Below, piece after piece: positions 23,119 to 32,262 of a stretch of 64,000 nucleotides of DNA. The DNA comes from Nitrosospira sp. 56-18. GTDB taxonomy: Bacteria; Pseudomonadota; Gammaproteobacteria; Burkholderiales; Nitrosomonadaceae. The notes below the pieces were generated by a model, which had not been told where the DNA came from, did no database searches, and was given only the letters and a program-made list of their open reading frames with translations. Both the position numbers and the translations under genes were made by a program. Every line of letters begins with the position of its first letter. Position 1 is the first letter of the stretch. Location: assembly GCA_001899235.1 (NCBI GenBank), contig MKVR01000014.1, positions 58,350 through 122,349 on the forward strand, written 5' to 3'.

Positions 23119-24885
23119 ATGAGCCAGAATGTCAGCGATTTTTTATTGCGGCGCCTGATGGAATGGGGAGTCCGGCGGATATTTGGTTATCCGGGGGATG
23201 GCATCAACGGCATCATGGGCGCGCTTAACCGCAAATCGCAAGAACTGGATTTCGTGCAGGTACGCCATGAGGAAATGGCCGCATTCATGGCCTGCGCGCA
23301 CGCCAAGTTCACCGGGGAAGTAGGAGTTTGCCTCGCAACTTCGGGACCCGGCGCCATTCATTTGCTCAATGGCTTGTACGACGCAAAGCTCGACCACCAG
23401 CCAGTCGTTGCCATTGTAGGCCAGCAAAAACGTGCAGCGCTCGGCGGCAACTATCAACAGGAAATCGATCTCATTTCACTGTTCAGGGATGTAGCCCATG
23501 AATATGTGCATATGGTGACGACGCCCATGCAGATGCGCCACATCGTCGATCGCGCCATGCGCATTGCCCAGGCGGAGCGAAGCGTGTGCTGCATTATCAT
23601 CCCGAACGATATTCAGGAGATGGAAGCGGAAAAACCTGGCCGCGAACACGGCACGGCGCATTCCGGCACCGGCTACGAGGCTCCCCGGATCGTGCCGAAA
23701 GCGGAGGATTTGCGCCATGCTGCCGATATATTGAATGCGGGCTCCAAGGTGGCGATGCTGGTCGGGGCAGGCGCGCTCAACGCCACCCGGCAGGTGCTCG
23801 AGGTTGCCGACCTTCTCGGCGCCGGCATTGCCAAGGCATTGCTGGGCAAAGCTGCCGTTCCCGACGAGCTGCCGTACGTGACTGGTTCCATTGGTCTGCT
23901 GGGTACCGAGCCCAGCTATGACATGATGATGGAATGCGATACGTTGTTGATGGTCGGTTCGAGCTTCCCGTATTCCGAATTCCTGCCGGAAGAAGGTCAA
24001 GCGCGCGGAGTTCAGATCGACATCAACGGACGCATGATGAGTATCCGCTATCCGATGGAAGTCAATCTCGTCGGAGATGCCGCGGAAACCCTGAACCAGC
24101 TTATCCCGCTATTGAAAAGAAAAGAAAATCGCCGTTGGCGCAGCGACATCGAAGAATATGTCCGCCACTGGTGGAAAACGATGGAGGCGCGCGCCATGGA
24201 GCCAGCTAATCCAATCAACCCGCAAAGGGTTTTCTGGGAACTGTCCCAGCGGTTGCCGGATAACTGTATTCTCACCTGCGACTCAGGCTCGTCAGCCAAC
24301 TGGTATGCGCGCGACCTCAAGACCCGCCAGGGCATGATGGCTTCGCTCTCGGGAGGACTTGCGACCATGGGGCCCGGCGTCCCCTATGCCATCGCGGCAA
24401 AATTTGCCCATCCCGATCGCACGGCGATCGCGATGGTGGGTGACGGCGCCATGCAGATGAACGGGATGAACGAACTGATCACCATCGGCAAATACTGGCA
24501 GCGCTGGAGCAATCCCAATCTCGTCGTCATGGTTCTCAATAATCGGGATTTGAACCAGGTGACGTGGGAACAGCGGGCAATGGAAGGCGATCCGAAATTC
24601 CCGGCTTCGCAGGATGTGCCTAATTTCCCCTATGCCTCGTATGCGGAACTGATCGGCCTTCGCGGGCTTCGCGTCGATGAGCCGGAAAAAATTGGCGCTG
24701 CCTGGGACTACGCGATCCATGCTGACCGACCGGTAGTGCTTGAGGTCATTTCCGACCCCGATGTTCCACCGCTTCCGCCGCACATCACCTTCAAACAGGC
24801 GCGAGCCTATGCTTCGGCGATGCTCCATGGCGACCCCGACTCGGCAGGAATCATAAGGCAATCGATCAAACAGATTTTTGCGTGA
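23119..24885 (+). CDS. TPP-dependent enzyme, pyruvate oxidase/dehydrogenase-like
   Basis: Member of the PoxB/acetolactate synthase superfamily. The PYR domain has FGYPGDGINGIMGAL and the catalytic Glu in RHEEMAAFMACAHAKF. The PP domain has the cofactor motif GDGAMQMNGMNELITI and, about 25 residues on, VLNNRDLNQVTWEQR. The start at 23119 (MSQNVSDFL) is preceded by GGCAGGAG; the frame runs 41 codons further upstream. At 588 aa it is nearer to PoxB than to acetolactate synthase, and no small subunit adjoins. The oxidase genes follow directly, which suggests, without proving, electron transfer from pyruvate into that chain. Confidence 0.8.
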   Translation: MSQNVSDFLLRRLMEWGVRRIFGYPGDGINGIMGALNRKSQELDFVQVRHEEMAAFMACAHAKFTGEVGVCLATSGPGAIHLLNGLYDAKLDHQPVVAIVGQQKRAALGGNYQQEIDLISLFRDVAHEYVHMVTTPMQMRHIVDRAMRIAQAERSVCCIIIPNDIQEMEAEKPGREHGTAHSGTGYEAPRIVPKAEDLRHAADILNAGSKVAMLVGAGALNATRQVLEVADLLGAGIAKALLGKAAVPDELPYVTGSIGLLGTEPSYDMMMECDTLLMVGSSFPYSEFLPEEGQARGVQIDINGRMMSIRYPMEVNLVGDAAETLNQLIPLLKRKENRRWRSDIEEYVRHWWKTMEARAMEPANPINPQRVFWELSQRLPDNCILTCDSGSSANWYARDLKTRQGMMASLSGGLATMGPGVPYAIAAKFAHPDRTAIAMVGDGAMQMNGMNELITIGKYWQRWSNPNLVVMVLNNRDLNQVTWEQRAMEGDPKFPASQDVPNFPYASYAELIGLRGLRVDEPEKIGAAWDYAIHADRPVVLEVISDPDVPPLPPHITFKQARAYASAMLHGDPDSAGIIRQSIKQIFA

Positions 24886-24919
24886 TCCCGCTAAACGGCA
24901 AACCGAATTCATCCTGCTT

Positions 24920-25993
24920 ATGGAACAACGATTTCATCCTCGCATAGCCCCGGAAAACATGGGCCAAAGCCTTTCCGTCCTCCGGCCAGCTGCGGCACTG
25001 GCACTGGCATTGCCAAGCCCGGTGAATGCAGCGCAAGCAGCGGAAGCGCCCCTGAATTATTTCATGCGCAGCTATGGTCCAGCGTCCGAACCAACCATGT
25101 ATCTTGGGTGGGTGCTCGCTGGCCTGTCAGTGATCATTATGCTGATTATCTCATTGCTCCTGATAGTGGCCTTGCTGCGCAATCGCCCTTCCATGGATAT
25201 GCGAATGATCGGGCCCGAAAGTGGAGGATTAAGATGGATTTATATTGGTACCGGTATTTCAACGTTCATCCTCTTTGGGCTCGTCATCTATTCTCTGCTC
25301 GTACTCGATGCGGTCGCGAAACCTCCTTCGACCCCAGCCATCACCGTGACGGTAACCGGGTACGACTGGTGGTGGAGAATCGAGTATGAGCATGATGATC
25401 CCGAGCAGACTGTCACGACTGCCAACGAACTGCATATTCCCGTGGGCGAGCCTGTCCTCATCAGGCTCAAAAGCGCCGATGTCATCCACGCTTTTTGGGT
25501 GCCGACTCTCGCGGGGAAAACACAGATGATCCCAGGGCTGATAAACCAGCAATGGATTCAAGCCGACTCCCCTGGCATATATGCCGGCCAATGCGCGCAG
25601 TTTTGCGGTGCCGGCCATGCCCGCATGAGCCTCGAAGTGGTGGCAGAAAGTGCCGAGGATTTCGAAAGATGGCGAAACGCCCAGCGCCGCCCGGTTTCAT
25701 CCCCTTTCAGGCCAGGCTCAACCGGCGAATTCGGACAGAGGCTGTTCATGGATCGCTGTGGGGGTTGCCATGCCGTCCGTGGTACCGATGCTGCGGGCCG
25801 GCATGCCCCGGATCTGACCCACCTCAATTCGCGCCGCTGGCTTGCAGCAGGACTGCTTCTCAATACGCCGGAAGATTTGATGAACTGGATCGTCAATGCG
25901 CAGCGGCTCAAGCCCGGATCGCGCATGCCGAGCATTGCATTATCGGAGACCGAGAAATCGGCTCTTTCCACTTATCTTTCAACCCTTGACTGA
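24920..25993 (+). CDS. Cytochrome c oxidase subunit II fused to cytochrome c (caa3 type)
   Basis: Accepts electrons through CuA. Two transmembrane helices (WVLAGLSVIIMLIISLLLIV and YIGTGISTFILFGLVIYSLL) precede the cupredoxin domain. Its CuA ligands are His in DVIHAFWVP and the cluster GQCAQFCGAGHARM. The C-terminal domain has one heme site, CGGCH, and the distal Met probably in SRMPSIAL. The start is uncertain: the frame opens at 24878, overlapping the previous gene, and ATGs at 24920 and 24959 are alternatives. I chose 24920. Corresponds in position to coxM-type genes. Confidence 0.9.
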   Translation: MEQRFHPRIAPENMGQSLSVLRPAAALALALPSPVNAAQAAEAPLNYFMRSYGPASEPTMYLGWVLAGLSVIIMLIISLLLIVALLRNRPSMDMRMIGPESGGLRWIYIGTGISTFILFGLVIYSLLVLDAVAKPPSTPAITVTVTGYDWWWRIEYEHDDPEQTVTTANELHIPVGEPVLIRLKSADVIHAFWVPTLAGKTQMIPGLINQQWIQADSPGIYAGQCAQFCGAGHARMSLEVVAESAEDFERWRNAQRRPVSSPFRPGSTGEFGQRLFMDRCGGCHAVRGTDAAGRHAPDLTHLNSRRWLAAGLLLNTPEDLMNWIVNAQRLKPGSRMPSIALSETEKSALSTYLSTLD

Positions 25994-26003
25994 AAACACG
26001 CCC

Positions 26004-27998
26004 ATGTCTGCCATAACACGTCCCCCCAGTGATAGCCGGCTGCGGCGTTCCCCGGACATCGGGCAAGCTCCTGTCGGCTCGGATGCGGAGATACGGCTTG
26101 CCGAAATATGGGAATCGCTCCCCGGATGGAAGGGTTGGCTTTCGACGGTGGATCATAAGGTCATCGGCCTGCGATATATCGTCACTGCTTTCGTTTTCCT
26201 GCTGATCGGCGGAATGGAAGCATTGATCATGCGTCTGCAACTGGCCGGCCCCAACCTGACGCTGTTGACTCCAGAGCAATACAATCAGCTCTTCACGATG
26301 CACGGCGTGACCATGATCTTTCTGTATGCGCTGCCCATATTATCCGGATTTTCGAATTATCTCTGGCCGCTGATGCTGGGCTCGCGCGATATGACTTTCC
26401 CGCGCCTCAATGCGCTCTCCTACTGGATTTTCTTGTTTGCCGGCATTTTCATGTATGCGAGCTTTCCGTTGGGACAGGCGCCGAATGCGGGATGGTTCAA
26501 TTATGTACCTTATTCGGGCCCGATCTATAACACGGGCCCGAATATCGACGTTTTTGCGCTCGGCATGGTATTGCTTGGAGTATCCACGACGGTCGGATCG
26601 GTGAATTTCGTAGTGACCCTGTTCAAGATGCGGGCACCCGGAATGACCATCAACCGCGTGCCGATCCTGGTCTGGGGCACCCTGACCGCATCCGTAGCCA
26701 ACCTGCTGGTCATTCCCTCGGTCAGCCTCGCATTCTTCCTGCTGTGGCTGGACCGCCAGGTCGGGACCCACTTTTTTGATGTGGCGAACGGCGGCAAGCC
26801 ATTGTTGTGGCAACACCTGTTCTGGATTTTCGGCCACCCCTGGGTTTATGCCATCGTTCTCCCCGCGATGGGAATCGTGTCCGACGCATTGCCGACTTTC
26901 TGCCGCCGTCCGCTGGTAGGCTATGCATGGGTAGCGCTCGCCACCATGGCAACCATGCTGGTCGGTTTCGAAGTCTGGATCCACCACATGTTCGCCACCG
27001 GCCTGCCGGCGGTTGCCCTGTCGATCTTCGGCGCCGCCAGTTTCGTGATCTCCATCCCGAGCGCCGTGGCAGTGTTCGCCTGGATCGCGACGATCTGGCT
27101 CGGAACGCCCGTCTTCAAGACACCTTTTCTGTTTTTTGCGGGATTTGTCATCCTGTTTGTCATCGGGGGGCTGTCGGGAGTAATGACCGCCGCCGTACCG
27201 CTCGACTGGCAACTTAACGAAACCTATTTCATCGTCGCCCACCTGCACTACGTTTTGCTTGGAATCAATGTATTTCCAGTCGTAGGGGGCATCTATTACT
27301 GGTTCCCCAAATTCACCGGGCGCATGATGGATGAAAAAATAGGCAAGTGGAGCTTCTGGGTCATGTTCATCGGCTTCAATGCCGGATTTTTTCCCATGCA
27401 TCTGGCGGGCCTGCTGGGCATGCCGCGAAGGATCTACACCTATTCATCCCGGATGGGGTGGGATACGGTAAATCTGATCACATCAATCGGCTCCTTCGTG
27501 TTCGCCATCGGCGTACTGATCTTCCTGGTCAATGTCGCGGTCAGTCTCCGGCGCGGTACCCGCGCGGGAAGCAATCCCTGGGATGCAGCTACCTTGGAGT
27601 GGTCCGTACCTTCCCCACCTCCAGCCTACAATTTTGCCGTGATTCCCCATATCGCCAGCAGGCATCCTCTTTGGGAGGATCGACTGAATGAGGGTGAAGG
27701 AACGGGTCAGTCCAGTCTGGAAAAAGGATACTTACTGATGGAAGGACGCGAAACGATCGGCACCTCCCCCATAGATGCCACTCCGGAGATCATCCTGAAA
27801 ATGCCCGGCGATTCCGCCACTCCGTTCTTCGTCGGGCTATTTCTCTCACTCGCGTTCGCAGGCATGTTGCTCCACTGGTGGAGTTTTACGGGGCTGATGA
27901 TACTTTCATGCATCATAGCGCTGATGGTATGGATGTGGCCGGAAAAAGCGCTGGCGCAACGAAGCCCGACGGATTCATCGCGAGAGGCCCATGTCTGA
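26004..27998 (+). CDS. Heme-copper oxidase subunit I, atypical proton-channel residues
   Basis: Catalytic heme-copper subunit, 664 aa. The start at 26004 (MSAITRPPS) is 10 nt after subunit II. CuB ligands are present: His278 with the cross-link Tyr282 in FGHPWVYAIVLPA, and His327-His328 in VWIHHMFATGLP. The heme region HLHYVLLGINVFPVVGGIYYW is intact. Trp280 stands where A-type enzymes have the HPEVY glutamate, and Ala356 in IPSAVAVFAW where they have the K-channel lysine; the D-channel entry Asp129 is kept (GSRDMTFPRLN). Two extra helices at the C-terminus follow a hydrophilic stretch. It overlaps subunit III by 8 nt (ATGTCTGA). Confidence 0.92.
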   Translation: MSAITRPPSDSRLRRSPDIGQAPVGSDAEIRLAEIWESLPGWKGWLSTVDHKVIGLRYIVTAFVFLLIGGMEALIMRLQLAGPNLTLLTPEQYNQLFTMHGVTMIFLYALPILSGFSNYLWPLMLGSRDMTFPRLNALSYWIFLFAGIFMYASFPLGQAPNAGWFNYVPYSGPIYNTGPNIDVFALGMVLLGVSTTVGSVNFVVTLFKMRAPGMTINRVPILVWGTLTASVANLLVIPSVSLAFFLLWLDRQVGTHFFDVANGGKPLLWQHLFWIFGHPWVYAIVLPAMGIVSDALPTFCRRPLVGYAWVALATMATMLVGFEVWIHHMFATGLPAVALSIFGAASFVISIPSAVAVFAWIATIWLGTPVFKTPFLFFAGFVILFVIGGLSGVMTAAVPLDWQLNETYFIVAHLHYVLLGINVFPVVGGIYYWFPKFTGRMMDEKIGKWSFWVMFIGFNAGFFPMHLAGLLGMPRRIYTYSSRMGWDTVNLITSIGSFVFAIGVLIFLVNVAVSLRRGTRAGSNPWDAATLEWSVPSPPPAYNFAVIPHIASRHPLWEDRLNEGEGTGQSSLEKGYLLMEGRETIGTSPIDATPEIILKMPGDSATPFFVGLFLSLAFAGMLLHWWSFTGLMILSCIIALMVWMWPEKALAQRSPTDSSREAHV

Positions 27999-28590
27999 AG
28001 CAAGGCAATTGCTGGATCAGCCGCTGCCGGTAGGCAGCGAAGGTAAGCTTGCCGGCGGATGGTGGGGCATAGTGGCGCTGATCGTGACCGAAGGATCGCT
28101 TTTCGGATATCTCCTGTTCAGCTATTTTTACCTGTCCTCGCAAGCCGAGCGCCATTGGCCACCGGAAGGCCTGCCCAGCCTGCTTCTCCCCAGCATAAAT
28201 ACGGCGATTTTAATAGCAAGCAGTGTTTTTGTCTGGGCAAGCGAGTACTGCCTGGCACGCAAAAGAAAACGAGGAAGCGTGGTGATGATGTTAGTAGCAA
28301 TCGTGCTGGGCGCCCTTTTTGTAGGAATTCAGCTTAAGGAATGGAGCAGCAAGACCTACGGCATGACTTCCGATCTCTACGGCTCGCTTTATTTCACAAT
28401 CACGGGATTTCATATGCTCCATGTCGTGATCGGCCTCGTCATTCTTTTGCTCCTGCTTGCCTGGATTTCGTTCAGGTACTTTGACGAGAAACGCCATGCG
28501 GCCATCACTATAGGCGGAATTTACTGGCACTTTGTCGACGTGGTCTGGCTGTTCGTTTTTACAACCCTATACCTGTTCCCCTATATGTAG
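27991..28590 (+). CDS. Cytochrome c oxidase subunit III
   Basis: A 199-aa integral membrane subunit with about five helices, the short form found in caa3-type operons. Motifs: WWGIVALIVTEGSLFGYLLF near the start, TGFHMLHVVIGLVILLLLLA, and YWHFVDVVWLFVFTTLYLFP at the C-terminus, the most conserved part of the family. Translation is probably coupled to subunit I through the 8-nt overlap. Confidence 0.9.
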   Translation: MSEARQLLDQPLPVGSEGKLAGGWWGIVALIVTEGSLFGYLLFSYFYLSSQAERHWPPEGLPSLLLPSINTAILIASSVFVWASEYCLARKRKRGSVVMMLVAIVLGALFVGIQLKEWSSKTYGMTSDLYGSLYFTITGFHMLHVVIGLVILLLLLAWISFRYFDEKRHAAITIGGIYWHFVDVVWLFVFTTLYLFPYM

Positions 28591-28660
28591 ACACGGATCG
28601 GCATGGACAGGATTCATGAAATGAATGCTCGAAACACTTCCCCTATAACCGGGGAAAATC

Positions 28661-29044
28661 ATGCTTAGAACCATTGTGAGCCTGTTTGGCGCGGCAGCGG
28701 CCTGGGTTGCTCAAATGTCCCTGAGCGAGCCCCTCGCAGCCTACGGATGCTATCCGCACGAAGCTCCGCTTCCCACTCCTCTCTGGGCCAGTCTTCCGGC
28801 TATCCTGATTACAATCAGCCTTGCCTGTCTGGCTGCCGGCCTGGTTTCCGGATATATCGCTCGGGGTTTATGGAAACAGGCCGGCACCGGGCATGCGATC
28901 GCTGCGGGGAGCGGTTCCTTCGATGGCGGCCAGGGACGATTCCTTGGGATACTGGGGCTGCTATCGAGTTTCGTCTTCATTATTGCAATCCTGTTTACCA
29001 GTTGCGCGGTTATCCTGGTATCGCCTTGCAGCCCCTGGGTTTAG
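28661..29044 (+). CDS. Small membrane protein of the oxidase operon
   Basis: The 127-aa product has three predicted transmembrane segments (residues ~5-28, 42-68 and 93-120) and four scattered cysteines, one in YGCYP and one in the C-terminal SPCSP. It follows subunit III by 70 bp, where alternative oxidase operons of the coxMNOP type carry a small CoxP-like gene; the identity is inferred from position only. The next gene begins 3 nt after its stop. Confidence 0.7.
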   Translation: MLRTIVSLFGAAAAWVAQMSLSEPLAAYGCYPHEAPLPTPLWASLPAILITISLACLAAGLVSGYIARGLWKQAGTGHAIAAGSGSFDGGQGRFLGILGLLSSFVFIIAILFTSCAVILVSPCSPWV

Positions 29045-29068
29045 CTTATGACAGTATGCAGCCCGCCA

Positions 29069-30355
29069 ATGAATTCGTTTTACCGGGCCTTTGTCTGCCC
29101 GCTCGTCGCTACGCTGGCGCTCGCCTCAGCCTTTGCACAAGCTCAGGCAGCAGACCCGGAGACGATAGCGCGCGGCGCCTACCTGGCCAAGGCTGCAGAC
29201 TGCGCGGGCTGCCATACAGCGGGACCAGGCCACCCGCCTTTCGCCGGCGGCCTGCCGATCAATTCCCCTTTTGGGGTCATCTATTCCACCAATATTACAC
29301 CCGACCCGGTCACTGGCATCGGCCAATATAGTTATGCTGATTTCAGTCGCGCGGTACGCCAGGGCATCGCCAGGGATGGAAGGCGCCTTTACCCTGCCAT
29401 GCCATTTGCATCGTTTGCAGCGGTGCTGGAAAGCGATATCGAGGCCCTATACGCATATTTCATGAGTGAGGTAAAACCTGTAAGGCACGCTCCACCGCAA
29501 ACGAAACTGCCGTTTCCTTTCAACCAGCGCTGGACACTCTGGTTCTGGACGGCAGCGTTTGCGACGCAGGAACCATTCAAAGCCCGGCCCGACCGCAACA
29601 ATCGATGGAATCGCGGTGCTTACCTGGTGCAAACTCTGGGCCACTGCGGAGCCTGCCACACTCCGCGCGGCCTGGCTTATCAGGAAAAAGCATACTCGGA
29701 AACCTCTCTGGATTACCTGAGCGGCGCGGTCGTTGATAACTGGTTCGCCGGGAACCTGACTGGCAACCAGGCATCCGGCCTGGGAAGATGGACCGAGAAC
29801 GAAATCTCGGCCTTTCTCCAAACGGGCCACAATGAGCATACAGTGGCATTTGGCAGCATGGTTTTAGTGATCGGAAACAGTACTCAGCATCTCAGCGAGG
29901 AGGATTTGAATGCTATCGCGCACTATCTTAAATCGCTTCCGGCTAAAAAAGGACAAGCATCCTACAAGCCCCAGGCTCGGAAAACCGATATAGTTCTGGC
30001 GGGAACCGTGTCGGGTCCGTTTGAACCACCGGGCGCCGGACTTTATTCCGGTTTTTGCGCCAAATGCCATGAAAAGAGCGGTTTGGGCAAGGCTCCCAGG
30101 ATTCCACGACTGGCTGGCAGCCCGATGGTGCTATCCGAAAATGGCACCTCTCTCATCCGTCTGGTATTGGAAGGGGGAAAAGGACCGGCAACCAGGCTAG
30201 GGCCGAAACCAAAAAAAATGCCGGGGTATGCAGCAGAATTGACTGATCGGGAGATTGCCGACGTACTGACGTTCATTCGCAACAACTGGGGTAACAATGC
30301 GTCGGCAATCACGGCTCGCGATGTATCCCTGCTCAGGGAAGAACTACGGCAATAA
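29069..30355 (+). CDS. Triheme cytochrome c (alcohol/gluconate dehydrogenase cytochrome subunit type)
   Basis: Three c-type heme sites: CAGCH, CGACH and CAKCH. A signal peptide (MNSFYRAFVCPLVATLALAS ... AQA) implies a periplasmic protein. I start at the ATG at 29069, because the upstream ATG at 29048 would put seven polar residues before the signal. The arrangement of three cytochrome domains over ~430 aa matches cytochrome subunits of membrane alcohol and gluconate dehydrogenases. No dehydrogenase subunit lies nearby, and the gene follows the oxidase genes closely, so a role passing electrons to the oxidase is plausible. Confidence 0.88.
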   Translation: MNSFYRAFVCPLVATLALASAFAQAQAADPETIARGAYLAKAADCAGCHTAGPGHPPFAGGLPINSPFGVIYSTNITPDPVTGIGQYSYADFSRAVRQGIARDGRRLYPAMPFASFAAVLESDIEALYAYFMSEVKPVRHAPPQTKLPFPFNQRWTLWFWTAAFATQEPFKARPDRNNRWNRGAYLVQTLGHCGACHTPRGLAYQEKAYSETSLDYLSGAVVDNWFAGNLTGNQASGLGRWTENEISAFLQTGHNEHTVAFGSMVLVIGNSTQHLSEEDLNAIAHYLKSLPAKKGQASYKPQARKTDIVLAGTVSGPFEPPGAGLYSGFCAKCHEKSGLGKAPRIPRLAGSPMVLSENGTSLIRLVLEGGKGPATRLGPKPKKMPGYAAELTDREIADVLTFIRNNWGNNASAITARDVSLLREELRQ

Positions 30356-30419
30356 GTCATCGGCAATACGGCGCCCTAATATTTCCAGGGGATTTCCTCC
30401 TATATCTGCAACAAGGGAT

Positions 30420-31241
30420 TCAGCCGTGCGATCGCGTCGCAAGCAGCCTTTCAGATACCAGTTCCTTGCGCACCACGATCAAAATTCCCATCATGCTCAT
30501 CATCGCGCCATGAATCCAGAGGATTATTCCGCCGATTTGCTGATCCCCAACCGCGCTCAGCCCGTCTATTGCCCGGCCGCAAACCGTATAGACGGTATAG
30601 AGTTCCTGCGAGGCGAAAAAGATGATGGCCCCCAGTACAATCTGGGGTGGAACAACCGCCAGCATCATTGCAATCCGAGTCCACGGCGATAAATTCGGGG
30701 AAAACGGGGAGCGCCGGTTCAACACGAGACCCCAGAAAACCAAGCCGCTTACTATTACGCTCCAGTTCATGAAGCGATATAACCGCCAGTCGATCATCGC
30801 GGTGAAGTGAACTGGCGGCAGGAGCCAGAAGCCGATAACGCCGATGAAGAGCACGACTGCGACAAACGGATTGCATAAAACCCCTGCAGCAAAGGTAACC
30901 GGTTTCCACCGGGATGCCGCCACGAAAAACTTCCTCCCCTTTTCGGGCATGCCACTCGCAAGCAGAGGCAGGGGATGGCTCAATGCGATCAAAAAAGGCC
31001 CCAGATGATGCAATACGACATGCTGAAACCGATGAATGAAGAACTGATGCTCTGCATAATAATCGAGCTGGGTATGAGAAGCCAGATAGATCGCGGCAAG
31101 CCCGGCCCAGAAGGCGGCTTTTCGTCGAAATTCCGGTTCGTTTCTGGCACAACCTCTTGAAAATAGCACCGCCACGGCGCTGATCAGCACCACGAGGGCG
31201 GGCGATTCTTCCCAGGGAATGAACCAGTGCAGCAAGTCCAT
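30420..31241 (-). CDS. ctaG: CtaG-type (caa3) cytochrome c oxidase assembly factor
   Basis: Multi-pass membrane protein (273 aa, about seven helices) of the caa3_CtaG family, needed for maturing the CuB site in caa3 oxidases. Conserved His-rich stretches include HRFQHVVLHHLGPFL and WIHGAMMSMMGILIVV, and HTQLDYYAEHQFF lies nearby. It is convergent with the triheme cytochrome gene and follows SCO1 by about 64 bp on the same strand, so the two assembly genes form a unit facing the oxidase operon. Confidence 0.85.
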   Translation of the reverse strand: MDLLHWFIPWEESPALVVLISAVAVLFSRGCARNEPEFRRKAAFWAGLAAIYLASHTQLDYYAEHQFFIHRFQHVVLHHLGPFLIALSHPLPLLASGMPEKGRKFFVAASRWKPVTFAAGVLCNPFVAVVLFIGVIGFWLLPPVHFTAMIDWRLYRFMNWSVIVSGLVFWGLVLNRRSPFSPNLSPWTRIAMMLAVVPPQIVLGAIIFFASQELYTVYTVCGRAIDGLSAVGDQQIGGIILWIHGAMMSMMGILIVVRKELVSERLLATRSHG

Positions 31242-31305
31242 CGGTATGCCTTATAAGGATTTGCCTCTCCTGAAACTGCACAGGAAGCCCACGGCAACAC
31301 TTCGG

Positions 31306-31929
31306 CTAATGCCCGGCCTTCAACAGGCGCCGGATATCTTCGGCCACGTCCTCGTCGGGATGAGATGATGTGGCGAGCAGACGTGCACGCCCTTGCGAAT
31401 CGAAGATGTAGATAGCGTCTCCATGAGTAATGCCACCTCCGTTACCCGCTTTCGAGCGGGGGCGATAGGCAACCCGGTACCGCTTGGTAAGGCTCTGGAT
31501 ATCGGCCGGCGAACCCGTCAGTCCGACGGTCCGTTCCGCATCAAATTGCGTTATGTAACGACGTAATACCGGCGGACCATCATGCTCAGGATCAAGGGTG
31601 ACAAACAGGATGCGGACACGATCGGCATTTTTTCCCAAAAGCTGCATTACATGCGCAAGGCGCGCCATCGAGACCGGGCATTCAGTCTTGCAACTCGTGA
31701 ATCCGAAATACATGAGCAATGTGTAGCCGCCATAAGTTTTCGCCGTGGCGGCGCCCCCGTCATCAGCGGTCAACGTAAATTCCAGATCCGGCAGGTGCCC
31801 CGCGACCTCTTCCACGCGCCAATCTCCATGCGAAAAGCAACCGCTTATCAGGAATGCGGCCATCATCCCACAAATGCAGCGGCGAAGATGGAAGGCCTGT
31901 ACACTGATCATCTGCTCGCGCTTGAACAT
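31306..31929 (-). CDS. SCO1/SenC family copper chaperone
   Basis: Delivers copper to the CuA site of oxidase subunit II. The thioredoxin-like fold shows the CxxxC copper motif in FTSCKTECPVSMARL and the third ligand His in GITHGDAIYIFDSQG. A hydrophobic N-terminus with FLISGC suggests a lipoprotein signal. The frame opens at 32025, but the ATG at 31929 (MFKREQM), or at 31911, fits the signal better. It diverges from leuA and is followed by ctaG. Confidence 0.88.
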   Translation of the reverse strand: MFKREQMISVQAFHLRRCICGMMAAFLISGCFSHGDWRVEEVAGHLPDLEFTLTADDGGAATAKTYGGYTLLMYFGFTSCKTECPVSMARLAHVMQLLGKNADRVRILFVTLDPEHDGPPVLRRYITQFDAERTVGLTGSPADIQSLTKRYRVAYRPRSKAGNGGGITHGDAIYIFDSQGRARLLATSSHPDEDVAEDIRRLLKAGH

Positions 31930-32262
31930 AGTCCGTTTGCTTTGCAATCCGTTTTTTAGACATCTCGATTGCACCCGGGTTGCGAAAAGCCGCAGCGAGA
32001 AGAAAAATGAGCCGGGCGAACGCAATACCGGGGCTATTGCACAAATGGGGGAAACGCATTATATTTCTTTCATGAAGCAGACCAGCTGCATTTTCCCCTC
32101 GCGAGTTTCACGCAATCACATGCTTTCGGCACGTCCGCTGCTGCGCTTCGCGCGCTAACGACCTCATTTTTCCTTCTCCTCCGCTTGTTATTCCGCAGAA
32201 TCTGCGTAGGTTCTGTATTTCAGTCTCACAGTTCGAGTATTCTTTCTCAAACGGAGAAACCA

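Noticed and set aside
26340..27401. A 353-codon minus-strand frame
   Set aside because: Antisense to oxidase subunit I; the product is a His/Asp/Gln/Gly-rich low-complexity chain, as expected opposite a membrane protein gene.
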